From assembly GCF_036182465.1 (NCBI RefSeq), contig NZ_CP108081.1:7998001-8062000 (forward strand): a stretch of 64,000 bases of DNA, in the 5' to 3' direction. Positions 16,479-24,107 of the stretch are shown here, piece by piece (positions within the stretch are counted from its first letter, which is position 1; each line of letters starts with the position of its first letter). The notes under the pieces are model-generated. The model saw only the letters and a list, made by a program, of their open reading frames with translations, was not told the DNA's origin and did no database searches. Origin of the DNA: Streptomyces sp. NBC_00258. GTDB taxonomy: Bacteria > Actinomycetota > Actinomycetes > Streptomycetales > Streptomycetaceae. The translations under genes were made by a program, and so were the position numbers.

Positions 16479-16634
16479 CTACTCGGGCAGCGGCCGGTTC
16501 TTCGCGTAGCCGCGGATCCAGGCCGAGCGGCGGAGGTCACCAGCCTCGTACGGGCAGGCAGTTGGACGGTCGCCTCGACGGCCGGCCTCGGCGCCCTCGC
16601 CGAGTGCCCTCACCAACTGCTCGCGCGGTCCCAT
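16479..16634 (-). CDS. Rmf/CrpP-fold mini-protein
   Basis: 51 residues. The ATG has GAGGGG six bases upstream. The sequence has the ribosome modulation factor / CrpP pattern: MGPREQLVRALGEGAEAGRR followed by CPYEAGDLRRSAWIRGYA. The CPY...LR.AWI.GY signature is what identifies it. Rmf dimerises ribosomes in enterobacteria, and the CrpP relatives are poorly understood. Small proteins of this fold occur in actinophages, where a role in host translation or antibiotic tolerance is only speculation. It sits between the MuF gene and a strong terminator, in the same direction as the head genes. Confidence 0.75.
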   Translation of the reverse strand: MGPREQLVRALGEGAEAGRRGDRPTACPYEAGDLRRSAWIRGYAKNRPLPE

Positions 16635-16649
16635 CCGGTACCCCTCGGA

Positions 16650-18866
16650 TCAGAGTCTGTTCTGCTGGTCACCTTGGTTCTTGCGGGCCTTGTCTGCGGC
16701 CTCGCTGCGCTGCCCGGTGGCCATCTCCGTGTACTCGACGAGCGTAGTGCGCGGATGATCTGCCCACCACCGTTTCAGCTCCTCCGAGGCGCGGCTGTAG
16801 GCAACATGTGACGGACCGGAGAACAAGGAGATCGGGTCCACTCCGGCGAGGTACGCCTCGCGAGTCAGGAGCACGCCGCGGAGCTCGTCTTCAGCGGTGA
16901 GGTATTGGCCGTAGACGTGCTCGCGGTACATCTCGCGTACCTGCTCGCGCGTGTACGCGCCGCGGCCTGCCTCGGCCTCCGCCTCGCGCTCAGCAATCCA
17001 CCGTTCCGTCGAGGACATGCCCTCGTACGGGTCCGGCAGACCGTCGGCCAGGAACGCCCATTCGTCCGGCGAGCCCGCTGGTTCCAGGATCGCGTCCATC
17101 GCGGCCCGGTCGGCGAGCTGCCCCTCGATCGTGGTCGCGCCCGCAGCCGGGGGCAGCGGGGCCGGCGGGTGGCGCCGGTCCAGCTCCGCGGCGATCCGCT
17201 CGGCGTCCTCGGCGCTCGCGTAGCGCAGTGCCCACCCGAGGGTGTCCTCGTCGACGCCCTCGATGTTCGCGGCGAGGCGTCCGCCAGGGAGGACTGCGGC
17301 GAGCAGCTGGCGTCGGTCGGCCTCCGCGGCGATCGCCGCCAGGTCCTCGCCGCTCGCATGGCGGGCCCGCTGCCCGAGCTGCTCGTCCGACATCCCAGCC
17401 AGCTGCGAGTTCACGCTCGGAAGCCGGGTGTCGGCGTCCCTGCGGTCCATCTCCGCGGCCAGGCGCAGCACGTCGTCGGTGTTGAGGTGAGGCAGGAGAC
17501 GGGCGAGCTCGTCGTCCGAGAAGCCGGTCAGGTCCTCGACCAGCCGCAGGGACGGGCGCGCCCGGGCGAGTAGCTGCTCCGTCTCGCGCCGGTCCACCTC
17601 GTCCTGGAACCGCTGGAGGTCCTCGCCGGTGAGCTGGCCGGAGCTCATCGCCGCGGTGATCTGCTCCTCGGTCATCTCCCGTAGCGCCCCGGGATCGGAG
17701 CGCAGGCGGGCCACCTCGACGTTCTCGGGGCGGGCCGCGGGCTGCGTGGCGGCTGTCTGGACTTGCTCGCGCGCAGGCTTGCGGCGCAGGTCCTCGTGTG
17801 CGGCCACGTGCTCGCGCATGGCGGCCTGCCAGGCGCGGACCTTGGCGCCTGCCGCGCGGCGGGTCTGCTCGTCCATCGCCACGTCCTGGCGGCGCTTCCA
17901 CGCGCGGATGTGCCGCTCGATCTCGCGTTGGCGCTGCGTGTCCGCGTACGTCGTGCCTGGCGTCGCGTGATGCGGCGGCCTCGTGGTTACGCCCGGCAGG
18001 TACGCGGCCAAGCTGTGGCGGCAGTTGGGGTGGAACAGGCCTGCGGCACGGGCCTCCAGGAGGGATCCGGCGACGTGCACGACCACCGAGCGACCATCCT
18101 CGATCTCGTGCTCGGCCCGAATGGTGTGCGGGCCGGACGTGTTGCCGAGTGTGAGGACCTCGCCCTCCCAGGCCTCACACAGAGGGCAGTTGAGCGGGGC
18201 GTCGGAGACGATGACCAGGCCGATTTGGAGTTCGGCCAGAGCGTCGATGTGCCCTTCGATCGCGGCGCGTGCGGTCACGGAACGAACGGCCATCTCGGCG
18301 TAGGACGCCATGTCCCAGTTGCGGCCGGCCCGGTCGACGAAGCCGGTCACGCCGCGGCGGGCGAACTGGTTCAACGCCCGCTGACTGGCCTGGCGGCGGG
18401 TCATGGTGCCGAGTAGCGTCCCGCCGGACACGCGGGCCACGGTGGACCGGAAGACGTCCACGACGGAGCGCGTGATGCGCTGGTAGAGCGGGCGGGTGTC
18501 CTCGGCCATGGACGCGGCGAGCCGGTCGACCGCCGCGGCGTTGGGCAGCGCGCGGCGGGCGGCGAGCTCACGGCCGATGTCGAGCGCCCCGAGCTCGGCG
18601 ACGGCGGACTGCCTGCCGCGGTTGTAGGCCTCGATCAGGGCCTCGGACACTGCGCCGGTGGTGTCCCGCTCCAGAGCAGTCGAGATGGTCTCGACGGCCC
18701 TGCGCAGGTCGCCTACGGAGGCGAGCTTGAGTTCCGCCCACAGCGGCGACTCGATGTCCGCCTCCAGGGCCGCGGCGAGGCGCTCCAGGAGTGCGCTCTC
18801 GGCGTCCTCGTACAGGCGCCGGACCTCGGTGGCGAGGTCCTCGGCCATAGCGGGAGACACCGGCAT
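16650..18866 (-). CDS. MuF-type minor capsid protein with C-terminal helical repeats
   Basis: 738 residues, long for the family. The N-terminal ~310 residues form a phage minor capsid / MuF domain. They include a helical start, a Cys pair in NCPLCEAWEGEVLTL, the HEIEDGRSVVVH segment and the typical LFHPNCRHSLAAYLPG end. From ~397 to ~566 there are four ~45-residue repeats, each a helix pair ending in a [DE]xDRR motif (EVDRRE, EMDRRD, EADRRQ, ELDRRH). The last ~170 residues are Glu/Arg-rich helices and could be a separate effector domain. It follows the portal gene by 12 bases. MuF proteins are injected or bound inside the head, and C-terminal additions in other phages can be toxins; no toxin motif is seen here. 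Confidence 0.88.
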   Translation of the reverse strand: MPVSPAMAEDLATEVRRLYEDAESALLERLAAALEADIESPLWAELKLASVGDLRRAVETISTALERDTTGAVSEALIEAYNRGRQSAVAELGALDIGRELAARRALPNAAAVDRLAASMAEDTRPLYQRITRSVVDVFRSTVARVSGGTLLGTMTRRQASQRALNQFARRGVTGFVDRAGRNWDMASYAEMAVRSVTARAAIEGHIDALAELQIGLVIVSDAPLNCPLCEAWEGEVLTLGNTSGPHTIRAEHEIEDGRSVVVHVAGSLLEARAAGLFHPNCRHSLAAYLPGVTTRPPHHATPGTTYADTQRQREIERHIRAWKRRQDVAMDEQTRRAAGAKVRAWQAAMREHVAAHEDLRRKPAREQVQTAATQPAARPENVEVARLRSDPGALREMTEEQITAAMSSGQLTGEDLQRFQDEVDRRETEQLLARARPSLRLVEDLTGFSDDELARLLPHLNTDDVLRLAAEMDRRDADTRLPSVNSQLAGMSDEQLGQRARHASGEDLAAIAAEADRRQLLAAVLPGGRLAANIEGVDEDTLGWALRYASAEDAERIAAELDRRHPPAPLPPAAGATTIEGQLADRAAMDAILEPAGSPDEWAFLADGLPDPYEGMSSTERWIAEREAEAEAGRGAYTREQVREMYREHVYGQYLTAEDELRGVLLTREAYLAGVDPISLFSGPSHVAYSRASEELKRWWADHPRTTLVEYTEMATGQRSEAADKARKNQGDQQNRL

Positions 18867-18878
18867 GACGGCCTCCCG

Positions 18879-20459
18879 CTACTCCTCGGTGCTGCCTCCG
18901 GCTTTCGGCGGGAAGCCGGGGCCGGGGCCCTCGGCACCCGTCAAGGCCGGGTCGGCGAGCGCCGATTCCGTCTTCATCTGCGCCACCTCGGCCTTCACCC
19001 GGTCCTTGTCCCAGTCCGGATGGGCCATGGTCACGAGCGTTTCCTTCGAGGCGGCCTCCGCACGGGCGATCAGCTCAACGGCGGTCGCAAGCTCGATCGG
19101 CCCTTCGGTGACGCCGTCCTGGAGCTCCACCTTCGGCGGGGTCAGGTCGAGCCCGCTCATCCGGAAGCGGAAGCCGGACAGCACGGCGAGGTAGGCCGCG
19201 GTGATGTCCGCGATGGCGGGCTGCCAGTACTTGCCCTTGCGGCCGGCCGTGGACAAGGAGCGCCGGTTACGGGCCTTCACCTCGGTCGCCGTGACGGCCT
19301 GCCCGTCGGACTCCCCGAAGGTGCCTGCGGAGTAGCCGGCCTGTCGCACGGCCTGCTCCATCAGGGCCTGGCAGGTGTCGCGGTGCTCCTGGACGCGGAT
19401 CTCGAACTGGACGATCGTGAGCGGATTCGGGTCGCCGGGGCGCGGGAGCATGTCGAGGCCCGTGTAGATCCGGCGCTCCTCGTTCCAGGAGGCGCCCTTC
19501 CCGGGGCCCATGGACTGGAGCATCGAGCTGGGGACGACGACGCGGCCCTTGCCGTTGACGATGTCGCGCATCCACGAGCTATAAGTCTCGTCGAGGGCGT
19601 CCATCAGGCCTTCGATGCCCTGGAAGTCGGACTGTCCCCAGTACGCGGCGGTGGGGATGTGCCTCCAGGCGCGCGCGGGGCGCACGTTGGGCACGTAGGA
19701 GGCGGTGAGGTTCTTCGGGGCGCCGGTGTCGAGGCCCCCTTCCGCGTCCACCATCGCGGCGAGCGGCGCTGTGACGGGGTGGTCGGCGAGCGGGCGGGCC
19801 ATGCCGAGCGATCCGCCCGAGCCCTCGTAGAGGCCGTGGTAGATCCGGCCCTTCTCGTGCCTCTCCAGGTGCCGGAACACGCGCCGGTCATCCTGCGACT
19901 CGGTCTCCAGGACGGTCCAGAACGTCACCGCGCGCAGGCGACCATAAGCGAACTCCGGGACGGCCCGATCTGCCGCTACGGCGTCGATCCATGGCCGATC
20001 GGACACGTCCTCGTCCCACACCACGCGCAGGTACGCCCCGCCCAGGCCAGAGCAGACCTCCCCGCCTTCGAGGAGCGTCGGCTGGAGGCCGCCCTCCAGC
20101 AGAGCGTCGAGGACGTCCTGCGTTGCGTCGCTCGCGCCCTCGGCGGCCTGGATCGTGGGCGGCTCCGAGAACAGCAGCTCGGCGGAGGTGCGTGCGATGT
20201 CTCCTGCGAGCGGGACGTGGAGCTTCTCCCGCTTCTGGCCGTCCTCGGTGGGGTTTCCCCAGAACCAGCGGGCGAGGCGGCCGACGACTCCGCCGCGGTG
20301 CTGCGCCGGCCGGTCGACGGCCTCGCGGAAGCCGCGGCCGGTGTACCGCAGTTCGAGCCGGTCGGGCTCAGACGAGTACCAGGCGTCCCAGTCGGCGAGC
20401 GAGGCCTGCACACGCTCGTCGGTGGGCGGCCAGACGGTGTCTGCCATGGGCAGGGGCAT
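18879..20459 (-). CDS. Portal protein (SPP1 gp6-like)
   Basis: The 526-residue protein forms the dodecameric ring through which DNA enters. The ATG overlaps the terminase TAA (TAATG). Recognisable features are an N-terminal WYSSEPDRLELRYTGRGF region, a wing with REKLHVPLAGDIARTSAELLFSE, a stem-helix region (DFQGIEGLMDALDETYSSW), and RRIYTGLDMLPRPGDPNPL. The helix 'QAVTATEVKARNRRSLST' is typical of actinophage portals. The acidic/Pro/Gly-rich C-terminus is disordered. Length is normal for the family. Confidence 0.92.
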   Translation of the reverse strand: MPLPMADTVWPPTDERVQASLADWDAWYSSEPDRLELRYTGRGFREAVDRPAQHRGGVVGRLARWFWGNPTEDGQKREKLHVPLAGDIARTSAELLFSEPPTIQAAEGASDATQDVLDALLEGGLQPTLLEGGEVCSGLGGAYLRVVWDEDVSDRPWIDAVAADRAVPEFAYGRLRAVTFWTVLETESQDDRRVFRHLERHEKGRIYHGLYEGSGGSLGMARPLADHPVTAPLAAMVDAEGGLDTGAPKNLTASYVPNVRPARAWRHIPTAAYWGQSDFQGIEGLMDALDETYSSWMRDIVNGKGRVVVPSSMLQSMGPGKGASWNEERRIYTGLDMLPRPGDPNPLTIVQFEIRVQEHRDTCQALMEQAVRQAGYSAGTFGESDGQAVTATEVKARNRRSLSTAGRKGKYWQPAIADITAAYLAVLSGFRFRMSGLDLTPPKVELQDGVTEGPIELATAVELIARAEAASKETLVTMAHPDWDKDRVKAEVAQMKTESALADPALTGAEGPGPGFPPKAGGSTEE

Positions 20460-21736
20460 TACGCGGCCACCTCCAGGAGCATCGGAATGTGCGGCCGCCA
20501 CAGGGCCTCGGTCGTACGCAGGCCGTACCGGAGCGCGTCCACGCTGTGGTCGTCCTGCTTGATCGGGACGTCCTCGCCCTTCTCGGCCTCCTCGTCGTCC
20601 CAGCTGTAGCCCGGGATCTCCTCGATCAGCCCGGTCGCTGACTCGTGGATGAGGAGCACTCCGCCCGCGATCAGCGACCCGGTGGTGCGGATGCCGTCGA
20701 GGACGCTGTTGTCCGCTGGGGTGACGCCGTGGACGCCATCGCGGTGCAGCTGCTCGATGTACGAGGCTGCGGACGGGTCGACGACGGTCCACTCCGGCTG
20801 CACGCCGAGGACGTTGGTCTGCGGGTGCGGCACCCCGGCAAGCCACCGCTTGCGGGCCTGGCTGTACTCGGAGTCGGTCTTCTTCCTGCGCTCCACGCGC
20901 GAGTCCCACCGGTACTCCGAGGCGACGTACAGCCGGTTGTCGATGCCCAGGCCGATGAGGAGGTCGGCGTACGGGTTGGTCGTGCCGTAGTCGATCGCGT
21001 CGCACAGCCAACGGGCCATGAGCGGGAGCGTCTTGACGACGTGCCGCTCCTCGTCGAAGGCGTCATAGATCGCGCCTTCGGCCTGGACCCAGTGCCCGAG
21101 GATGTTCCGCCGGTAGAACAGACCGGTGTACGTGCTCTTGAGGAACGCGACGTACTGCGGGTCGAGGTACGGGTTGTCGTCGAGGGTGAAGTGCCAGGAC
21201 CGCAGCCCCGTCTCGACCGGGCGCTTCAGGTACTCGCGACGGAACCAGTGCGCCGGGTTGTCCGGGTTGGTCGTGGTGAAGAGCTTGGCGCCCTTCACGG
21301 AGCAGCGGGCGAGGAGCTGATCGAAGAACAGCTTGGGCAGCGTCGTCGCCTCATCGACGTACGCGCCGGCGCAGGTCATGCCCCTGACTTTGGGCTCGGC
21401 CTTCGCATCGTTGGCGCCGAGGACATGCACGACCCGGCCCATGATGATCGCGATCGGTGCGCCCGGGTTGTACTTGATCTGCTTCGACAGCTTCCCGAAG
21501 ATCTCCGGGTTGGTGAGCGGCTGGATCACGTTCCGGTACAGCGAGTCGCGGGTGCGGCCCACCATGACCAACTCGCCGCCGCGCGGCGCGTTCCTGACGA
21601 AGGCCAGCCAGCAGATCAGCGAGGCGATCGTCTTTCCTGACCGCACCGAGCCTTCCCACGCGTTGATGCGCGAGTCGGCCTCGACGATGGAGATGATCTG
21701 CTTTCGGGACAGGGGCAGTGCGTCAAGGAGACTCAC
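20459..21736 (-). CDS. Terminase large subunit (PBSX/SPP1 type)
   Basis: 425 residues with an ATPase and a nuclease domain. Walker A is GSVRSGKT (residues 29-36). Walker B with the catalytic Glu is GAYVDEAT (D128, E129). The coupling motif region is FTTTNPDNPAHW. The RNase H-like nuclease starts at CDAIDYGTTNPYADLL, with further acids in VVDPSAA and DDHSVDALRYG. It cuts and pumps DNA into the prohead. The ATG lies 13 bases inside the small subunit gene, which couples their translation. Confidence 0.95.
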   Translation of the reverse strand: MSLLDALPLSRKQIISIVEADSRINAWEGSVRSGKTIASLICWLAFVRNAPRGGELVMVGRTRDSLYRNVIQPLTNPEIFGKLSKQIKYNPGAPIAIIMGRVVHVLGANDAKAEPKVRGMTCAGAYVDEATTLPKLFFDQLLARCSVKGAKLFTTTNPDNPAHWFRREYLKRPVETGLRSWHFTLDDNPYLDPQYVAFLKSTYTGLFYRRNILGHWVQAEGAIYDAFDEERHVVKTLPLMARWLCDAIDYGTTNPYADLLIGLGIDNRLYVASEYRWDSRVERRKKTDSEYSQARKRWLAGVPHPQTNVLGVQPEWTVVDPSAASYIEQLHRDGVHGVTPADNSVLDGIRTTGSLIAGGVLLIHESATGLIEEIPGYSWDDEEAEKGEDVPIKQDDHSVDALRYGLRTTEALWRPHIPMLLEVAA

Positions 21737-22262
21737 CCTCCGCCTCCTCGTTGCCTGCCTCCTCGCTCTTGGCCTGGTCGTACGCGGCCTTCAGCCCGAC
21801 CATGAGCTGGCCGAGGACCGACTGAGCGTCCTCGACGCCGGTGTCGTCGGCCGGCGGGACGAGCTTGAGGGACTTCTCCAGGGCGATCCCGGCCGCGGCC
21901 ATGAGGTTCTTCTTGTCGCCGGAGGGCGGCTCAGAGACGTGCTTGTCGCGGTAGGTGTTGTCCTTGCCGCCGAAGTTGAAGATCGTCGCGGGCTCCCACA
22001 TCTGCTGCGTCAGCTTCAGCGCGTCGAGGTGGAGGTCGACGGCCGTGTCGGCGCGGAGCGCGGCGAGCTGGGCTACGCGGTGCCGGGTGGCGTCCTCGGT
22101 CATTGACGCGTCGAAGACGAGGCCTTCCTCGGCGCAGATGACGGAGACGGTGCGTTGTGCGCGGCCGGTGAGGCGGGCGATCTCGTTGCGGCCCTTGCCC
22201 TCGCCGTGCAGGAGGATGATCTCGTCTCGGTCCTCGGGGGTGACCGGGCGGTGCTGGTTCGA
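21723..22262 (-). CDS. Terminase small subunit
   Basis: A GTG at 22,262 with GGAGG six bases upstream is preferred over an earlier in-frame ATG, giving 179 residues. The N-terminal HTH (residues ~10-45, EDRDEIILLHGEGKGRNEIARLTG) would recognise the packaging site. A helical part then contains LRADTAVDLHLDALKLTQQMWEP and an acidic C-terminus suited to oligomerisation. The gene immediately precedes the large subunit. The likely cos or pac site is in or just before this gene. Confidence 0.87.
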   Translation of the reverse strand, partial: SNQHRPVTPEDRDEIILLHGEGKGRNEIARLTGRAQRTVSVICAEEGLVFDASMTEDATRHRVAQLAALRADTAVDLHLDALKLTQQMWEPATIFNFGGKDNTYRDKHVSEPPSGDKKNLMAAAGIALEKSLKLVPPADDTGVEDAQSVLGQLMVGLKAAYDQAKSEEAGNEEAEGESP

Positions 22263-22287
22263 CACGGGCCACCTCCGGACGTGCGAA

Positions 22288-22318
22288 GGCCCGGCCACGC
22301 ACGGGCGCGGGCCGGGCC
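22288..22318 (-). terminator. GC hairpin between lipoprotein and terminase genes
   Basis: GGCCCGGCC and GGCCGGGCC arms (22,288-22,296 and 22,310-22,318) enclose a 13-base loop. It lies after the lipoprotein gene and ahead of the terminase start. It could end the lipoprotein transcript, or be part of the packaging (cos) region; both are inference. Confidence 0.6.
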
Positions 22319-22334
22319 AGTTCAGCGGGGTGTG

Positions 22335-22754
22335 TCAGCAGGTCTCGGTGTCCTTGACGGCGTACAGGACCACCGGTGTGTCTGTGGGGTGCGTGCCGGC
22401 GGCGGGCTCTTGCTTGCAGACCGTCCAGTTGCGGTCCAGGACCTGCAAGCGGTTCTGGCCGCTGGCGTCCTGGTCGTCGAGGGCGTAGAACCCGGCGGCC
22501 TGCGCTTCGTCTTGGGCGGCCTGGAGGTCCTTGCCGACGACGTTGGGCAGGCTCGCGGTCTCGGGCTTCTTCTCGGCGGCCGGGGCGTCTTCCGTGGCCG
22601 TGTCGCTGTCCTTCTTGGTGTCGCTGGTCTGGCTCGTCGCAGGCGCCTTGGGCGCGGGGTCGGAGTCGGTGCTGGTGCCGGTGTCCTCGGCAGCGCAGCC
22701 GGTGAGCGCGAGCATGACGATGGCGGCGAGAGTGGTGATGGTGCGGGTGCGCAT
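22335..22754 (-). CDS. Prophage lipoprotein with PASTA-like domain
   Basis: 139 residues from an ATG preceded by a strong AGGGGGG site. A type II signal peptide ends at the lipobox LTGC (C20), so the mature protein would be a lipoprotein on the outer face of the membrane. Residues ~24-65 are a Thr/Ser/Asp/Lys-rich linker. The C-terminal ~70 residues (LPNVVGKDLQAAQDEAQAAG, then NWTVCKQEPAAG) have the PASTA-type 'PNVVGxxLxxAxxxAxxAGF' pattern plus two cysteines. It is bounded by hairpins on both sides, so it is likely a separately expressed accessory gene. A role in blocking superinfection is known for some other prophage lipoproteins and is possible here. Confidence 0.82.
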   Translation of the reverse strand: MRTRTITTLAAIVMLALTGCAAEDTGTSTDSDPAPKAPATSQTSDTKKDSDTATEDAPAAEKKPETASLPNVVGKDLQAAQDEAQAAGFYALDDQDASGQNRLQVLDRNWTVCKQEPAAGTHPTDTPVVLYAVKDTETC

Positions 22755-22964
22755 GGTCCCCCCTGGGATGGTGTTGCTGAGGGAGGCATCATGCGCCGTG
22801 TGTGCGGTGCGTGACGGCGCAGTGACGGTTCTGTGACCCGAATGGGTGTCGAACATGACGAAGGCCCACACGGTGGTGGGCCTGTTGTGTCCGGGCACGC
22901 GGGACGTGGGGCCAGGATGCGTCATGATCGCGCGGAACGCAACTACGCGTGTGCGCGCGGGAGG
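22755..22964. other. Intergenic region between early and late operons; candidate packaging/promoter region
   Basis: This 210-bp gap separates the last early gene (stop at 22,965) from the lipoprotein gene. It contains one clear hairpin (22,862-22,883) and otherwise no open frame of note. In the linear phage genome cos or pac should lie near the terminase small gene, so this gap and the one at 22,263-22,334 are the candidates. Late promoters are also expected here, but no consensus was recognised. Confidence 0.4.
22862..22883 (-). terminator. Hairpin terminating the early operon
   Basis: Perfect 8-bp arms AGGCCCAC and GTGGGCCT with a six-base loop lie 82 bp downstream of the last early gene on the minus strand. 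A short TT follows. Position suggests termination of early transcription before the late region. Confidence 0.6.
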
Positions 22965-23066
22965 TCACTCGCAGGGGAAGTGGGAGGCCGGGTAGTAGCC
23001 CGCGCAGTTGATGCAGTAGGACGTGGTCGAGTCGAGGCCGAGGGCGGCGAGCAGGCGACGGATCAT
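22965..23066 (-). CDS. 33-residue Cys-containing mini-protein
   Basis: A short open frame with an ATGA overlap to the upstream gene encodes MIRRLLAALGLDSTTSYCIN and continues with a CINC pair and a final Cys near the end (PCE). Basic N-terminus, then a compact Cys/Tyr-rich end that could bind zinc. It is the last gene of the early operon. The start/stop overlap is the main evidence that it is real; there is no known function. Confidence 0.55.
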   Translation of the reverse strand: MIRRLLAALGLDSTTSYCINCAGYYPASHFPCE

Positions 23067-23431
23067 GCTTCGTTCACCTCCCCAGCGATGTGGAGGTGGG
23101 TGTGGTTGGGTCGGTCGGGCAGGGAGAAGCTGTAGATCAACATCCCCTTCTGGCTTTCAGAAGGGGTCACGCTGACAAGCTCATGACCTGCGCATTCGCT
23201 GCACGAGGGGTGCCCCTCCTCCGGTGGGGGAGTGGCGGACGAATCGGACACGCGGCGGGCGGCGCGCCACAGCAGCGTGGCCCCGACCGCCCACACCGCG
23301 AGCACTCCCGCGGTGGACGAGACGACGAACACCACGGCGGTCACGCCGCCCGCCAGGACGACCAGGACGCACGCCCCGGCCGCCCTCGACGGCTCCTCCG
23401 GCTCCTCGACGGGCTCCTTCCTCGCGGCCAT
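23063..23431 (-). CDS. Membrane protein with CxxC cytoplasmic domain
   Basis: 122 residues. Translation starts in a TGATG overlap with the upstream membrane gene. Two hydrophobic segments (~19-38 and ~41-57) follow an acidic N-terminus. A C-terminal soluble part carries CSEC and the segment LIYSFSLPDRPNHTHLHIAG. Topology suggests a small two-pass inner-membrane protein. It belongs to a cluster of four membrane genes (23.1-25.2 kb). Function is unknown. Confidence 0.68.
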   Translation of the reverse strand: MAARKEPVEEPEEPSRAAGACVLVVLAGGVTAVVFVVSSTAGVLAVWAVGATLLWRAARRVSDSSATPPPEEGHPSCSECAGHELVSVTPSESQKGMLIYSFSLPDRPNHTHLHIAGEVNEA

Positions 23432-23937
23432 CAGAGGGACCCGTACACGAGGTTGCCGAGCCAGTTCGCAGCCTGCGCCAGAGGCACCGCAGCGAACCCG
23501 GCCACCCCGGCCGAGGTGCCGAGGCAGATCCCGCACCACGTGCCGAACATCAGATCGCGGCCGTACTTCGACTTCTTCACCAAGGCCGCCATGACGGCGG
23601 TGAGGATGAGGAGGACGCCGCCGCCGGTTTGCGTGAGCGGCAGGTAGCCGGTGCCGGTCGCGGACTGCCCGGACGTCCCTCCTACGCCCCACACGAGGGC
23701 TGCGTCCCCCAGCCAGTTGGAGATCCAGAGCGCGGTATCGGCGGTCCAGCCGATCAGGCCGCCGACGCCGAGGATGGCGAGGCAGCCGTACACCCAGCCG
23801 AGGAGGAATGGCAGGAGCTGCGCCAGGTAGGGCAGGGGCTTCTTCTTCAGGGCCTTCAAGCCGGGGTACCAGGTGGCGAGTTGGTAGCCGAGGATGCAGA
23901 GTCCGACGGTCACGCCGCCGTACGTGACGTAGTTCAA
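23431..23937 (-). CDS. Multi-pass membrane protein
   Basis: 168 residues if started at the TTG at 23,937, which has AGGA six bases upstream; a GTG a few codons later is the alternative. It has about five hydrophobic stretches (for example VTVGLCILGYQLATWY, LLPFLLGWVYGCLAILGVGGLIG, GVLLILTAVMAALV). Similar multi-pass proteins occur next to DUF2637/Spd-type genes on Streptomyces plasmids and integrative elements. Here it follows the DUF2637 gene and a small two-helix gene. No enzymatic motif is visible. Confidence 0.66.
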   Translation of the reverse strand: MNYVTYGGVTVGLCILGYQLATWYPGLKALKKKPLPYLAQLLPFLLGWVYGCLAILGVGGLIGWTADTALWISNWLGDAALVWGVGGTSGQSATGTGYLPLTQTGGGVLLILTAVMAALVKKSKYGRDLMFGTWCGICLGTSAGVAGFAAVPLAQAANWLGNLVYGSL

Positions 23938-23945
23938 GGTGCGTC

Positions 23946-24107
23946 CTATCGGAATGCGGCCACGACGCAGGCCGTGGCGAGGGCGAGGAGAGCGACGGTG
24001 CACGCGGCCGGCGCGAGGTACATGCCGGGCGCGCGGCGGGGTGCGATGACGCGGAGGCCGACAGCGCCGAGGAGCGCGGCCAGCGGGAAGACGATTTCGG
24101 GGATCAC
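23946..24107 (-). CDS. 53-residue two-helix membrane mini-protein
   Basis: Starts at a GTG overlapping the DUF2637 gene stop (GTGA) and reads MIPEIVFPLAALLGAVGLRV, a basic hinge (APRRAPG), then a second helix (VALLALATACVVAAF). It ends nine bases before the next gene start. Overlap and hydrophobic pattern support expression. It resembles the very short Spd-like proteins that accompany spread genes in Streptomyces plasmids, which is only an analogy. Confidence 0.6.
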   Translation of the reverse strand: MIPEIVFPLAALLGAVGLRVIAPRRAPGMYLAPAACTVALLALATACVVAAFR

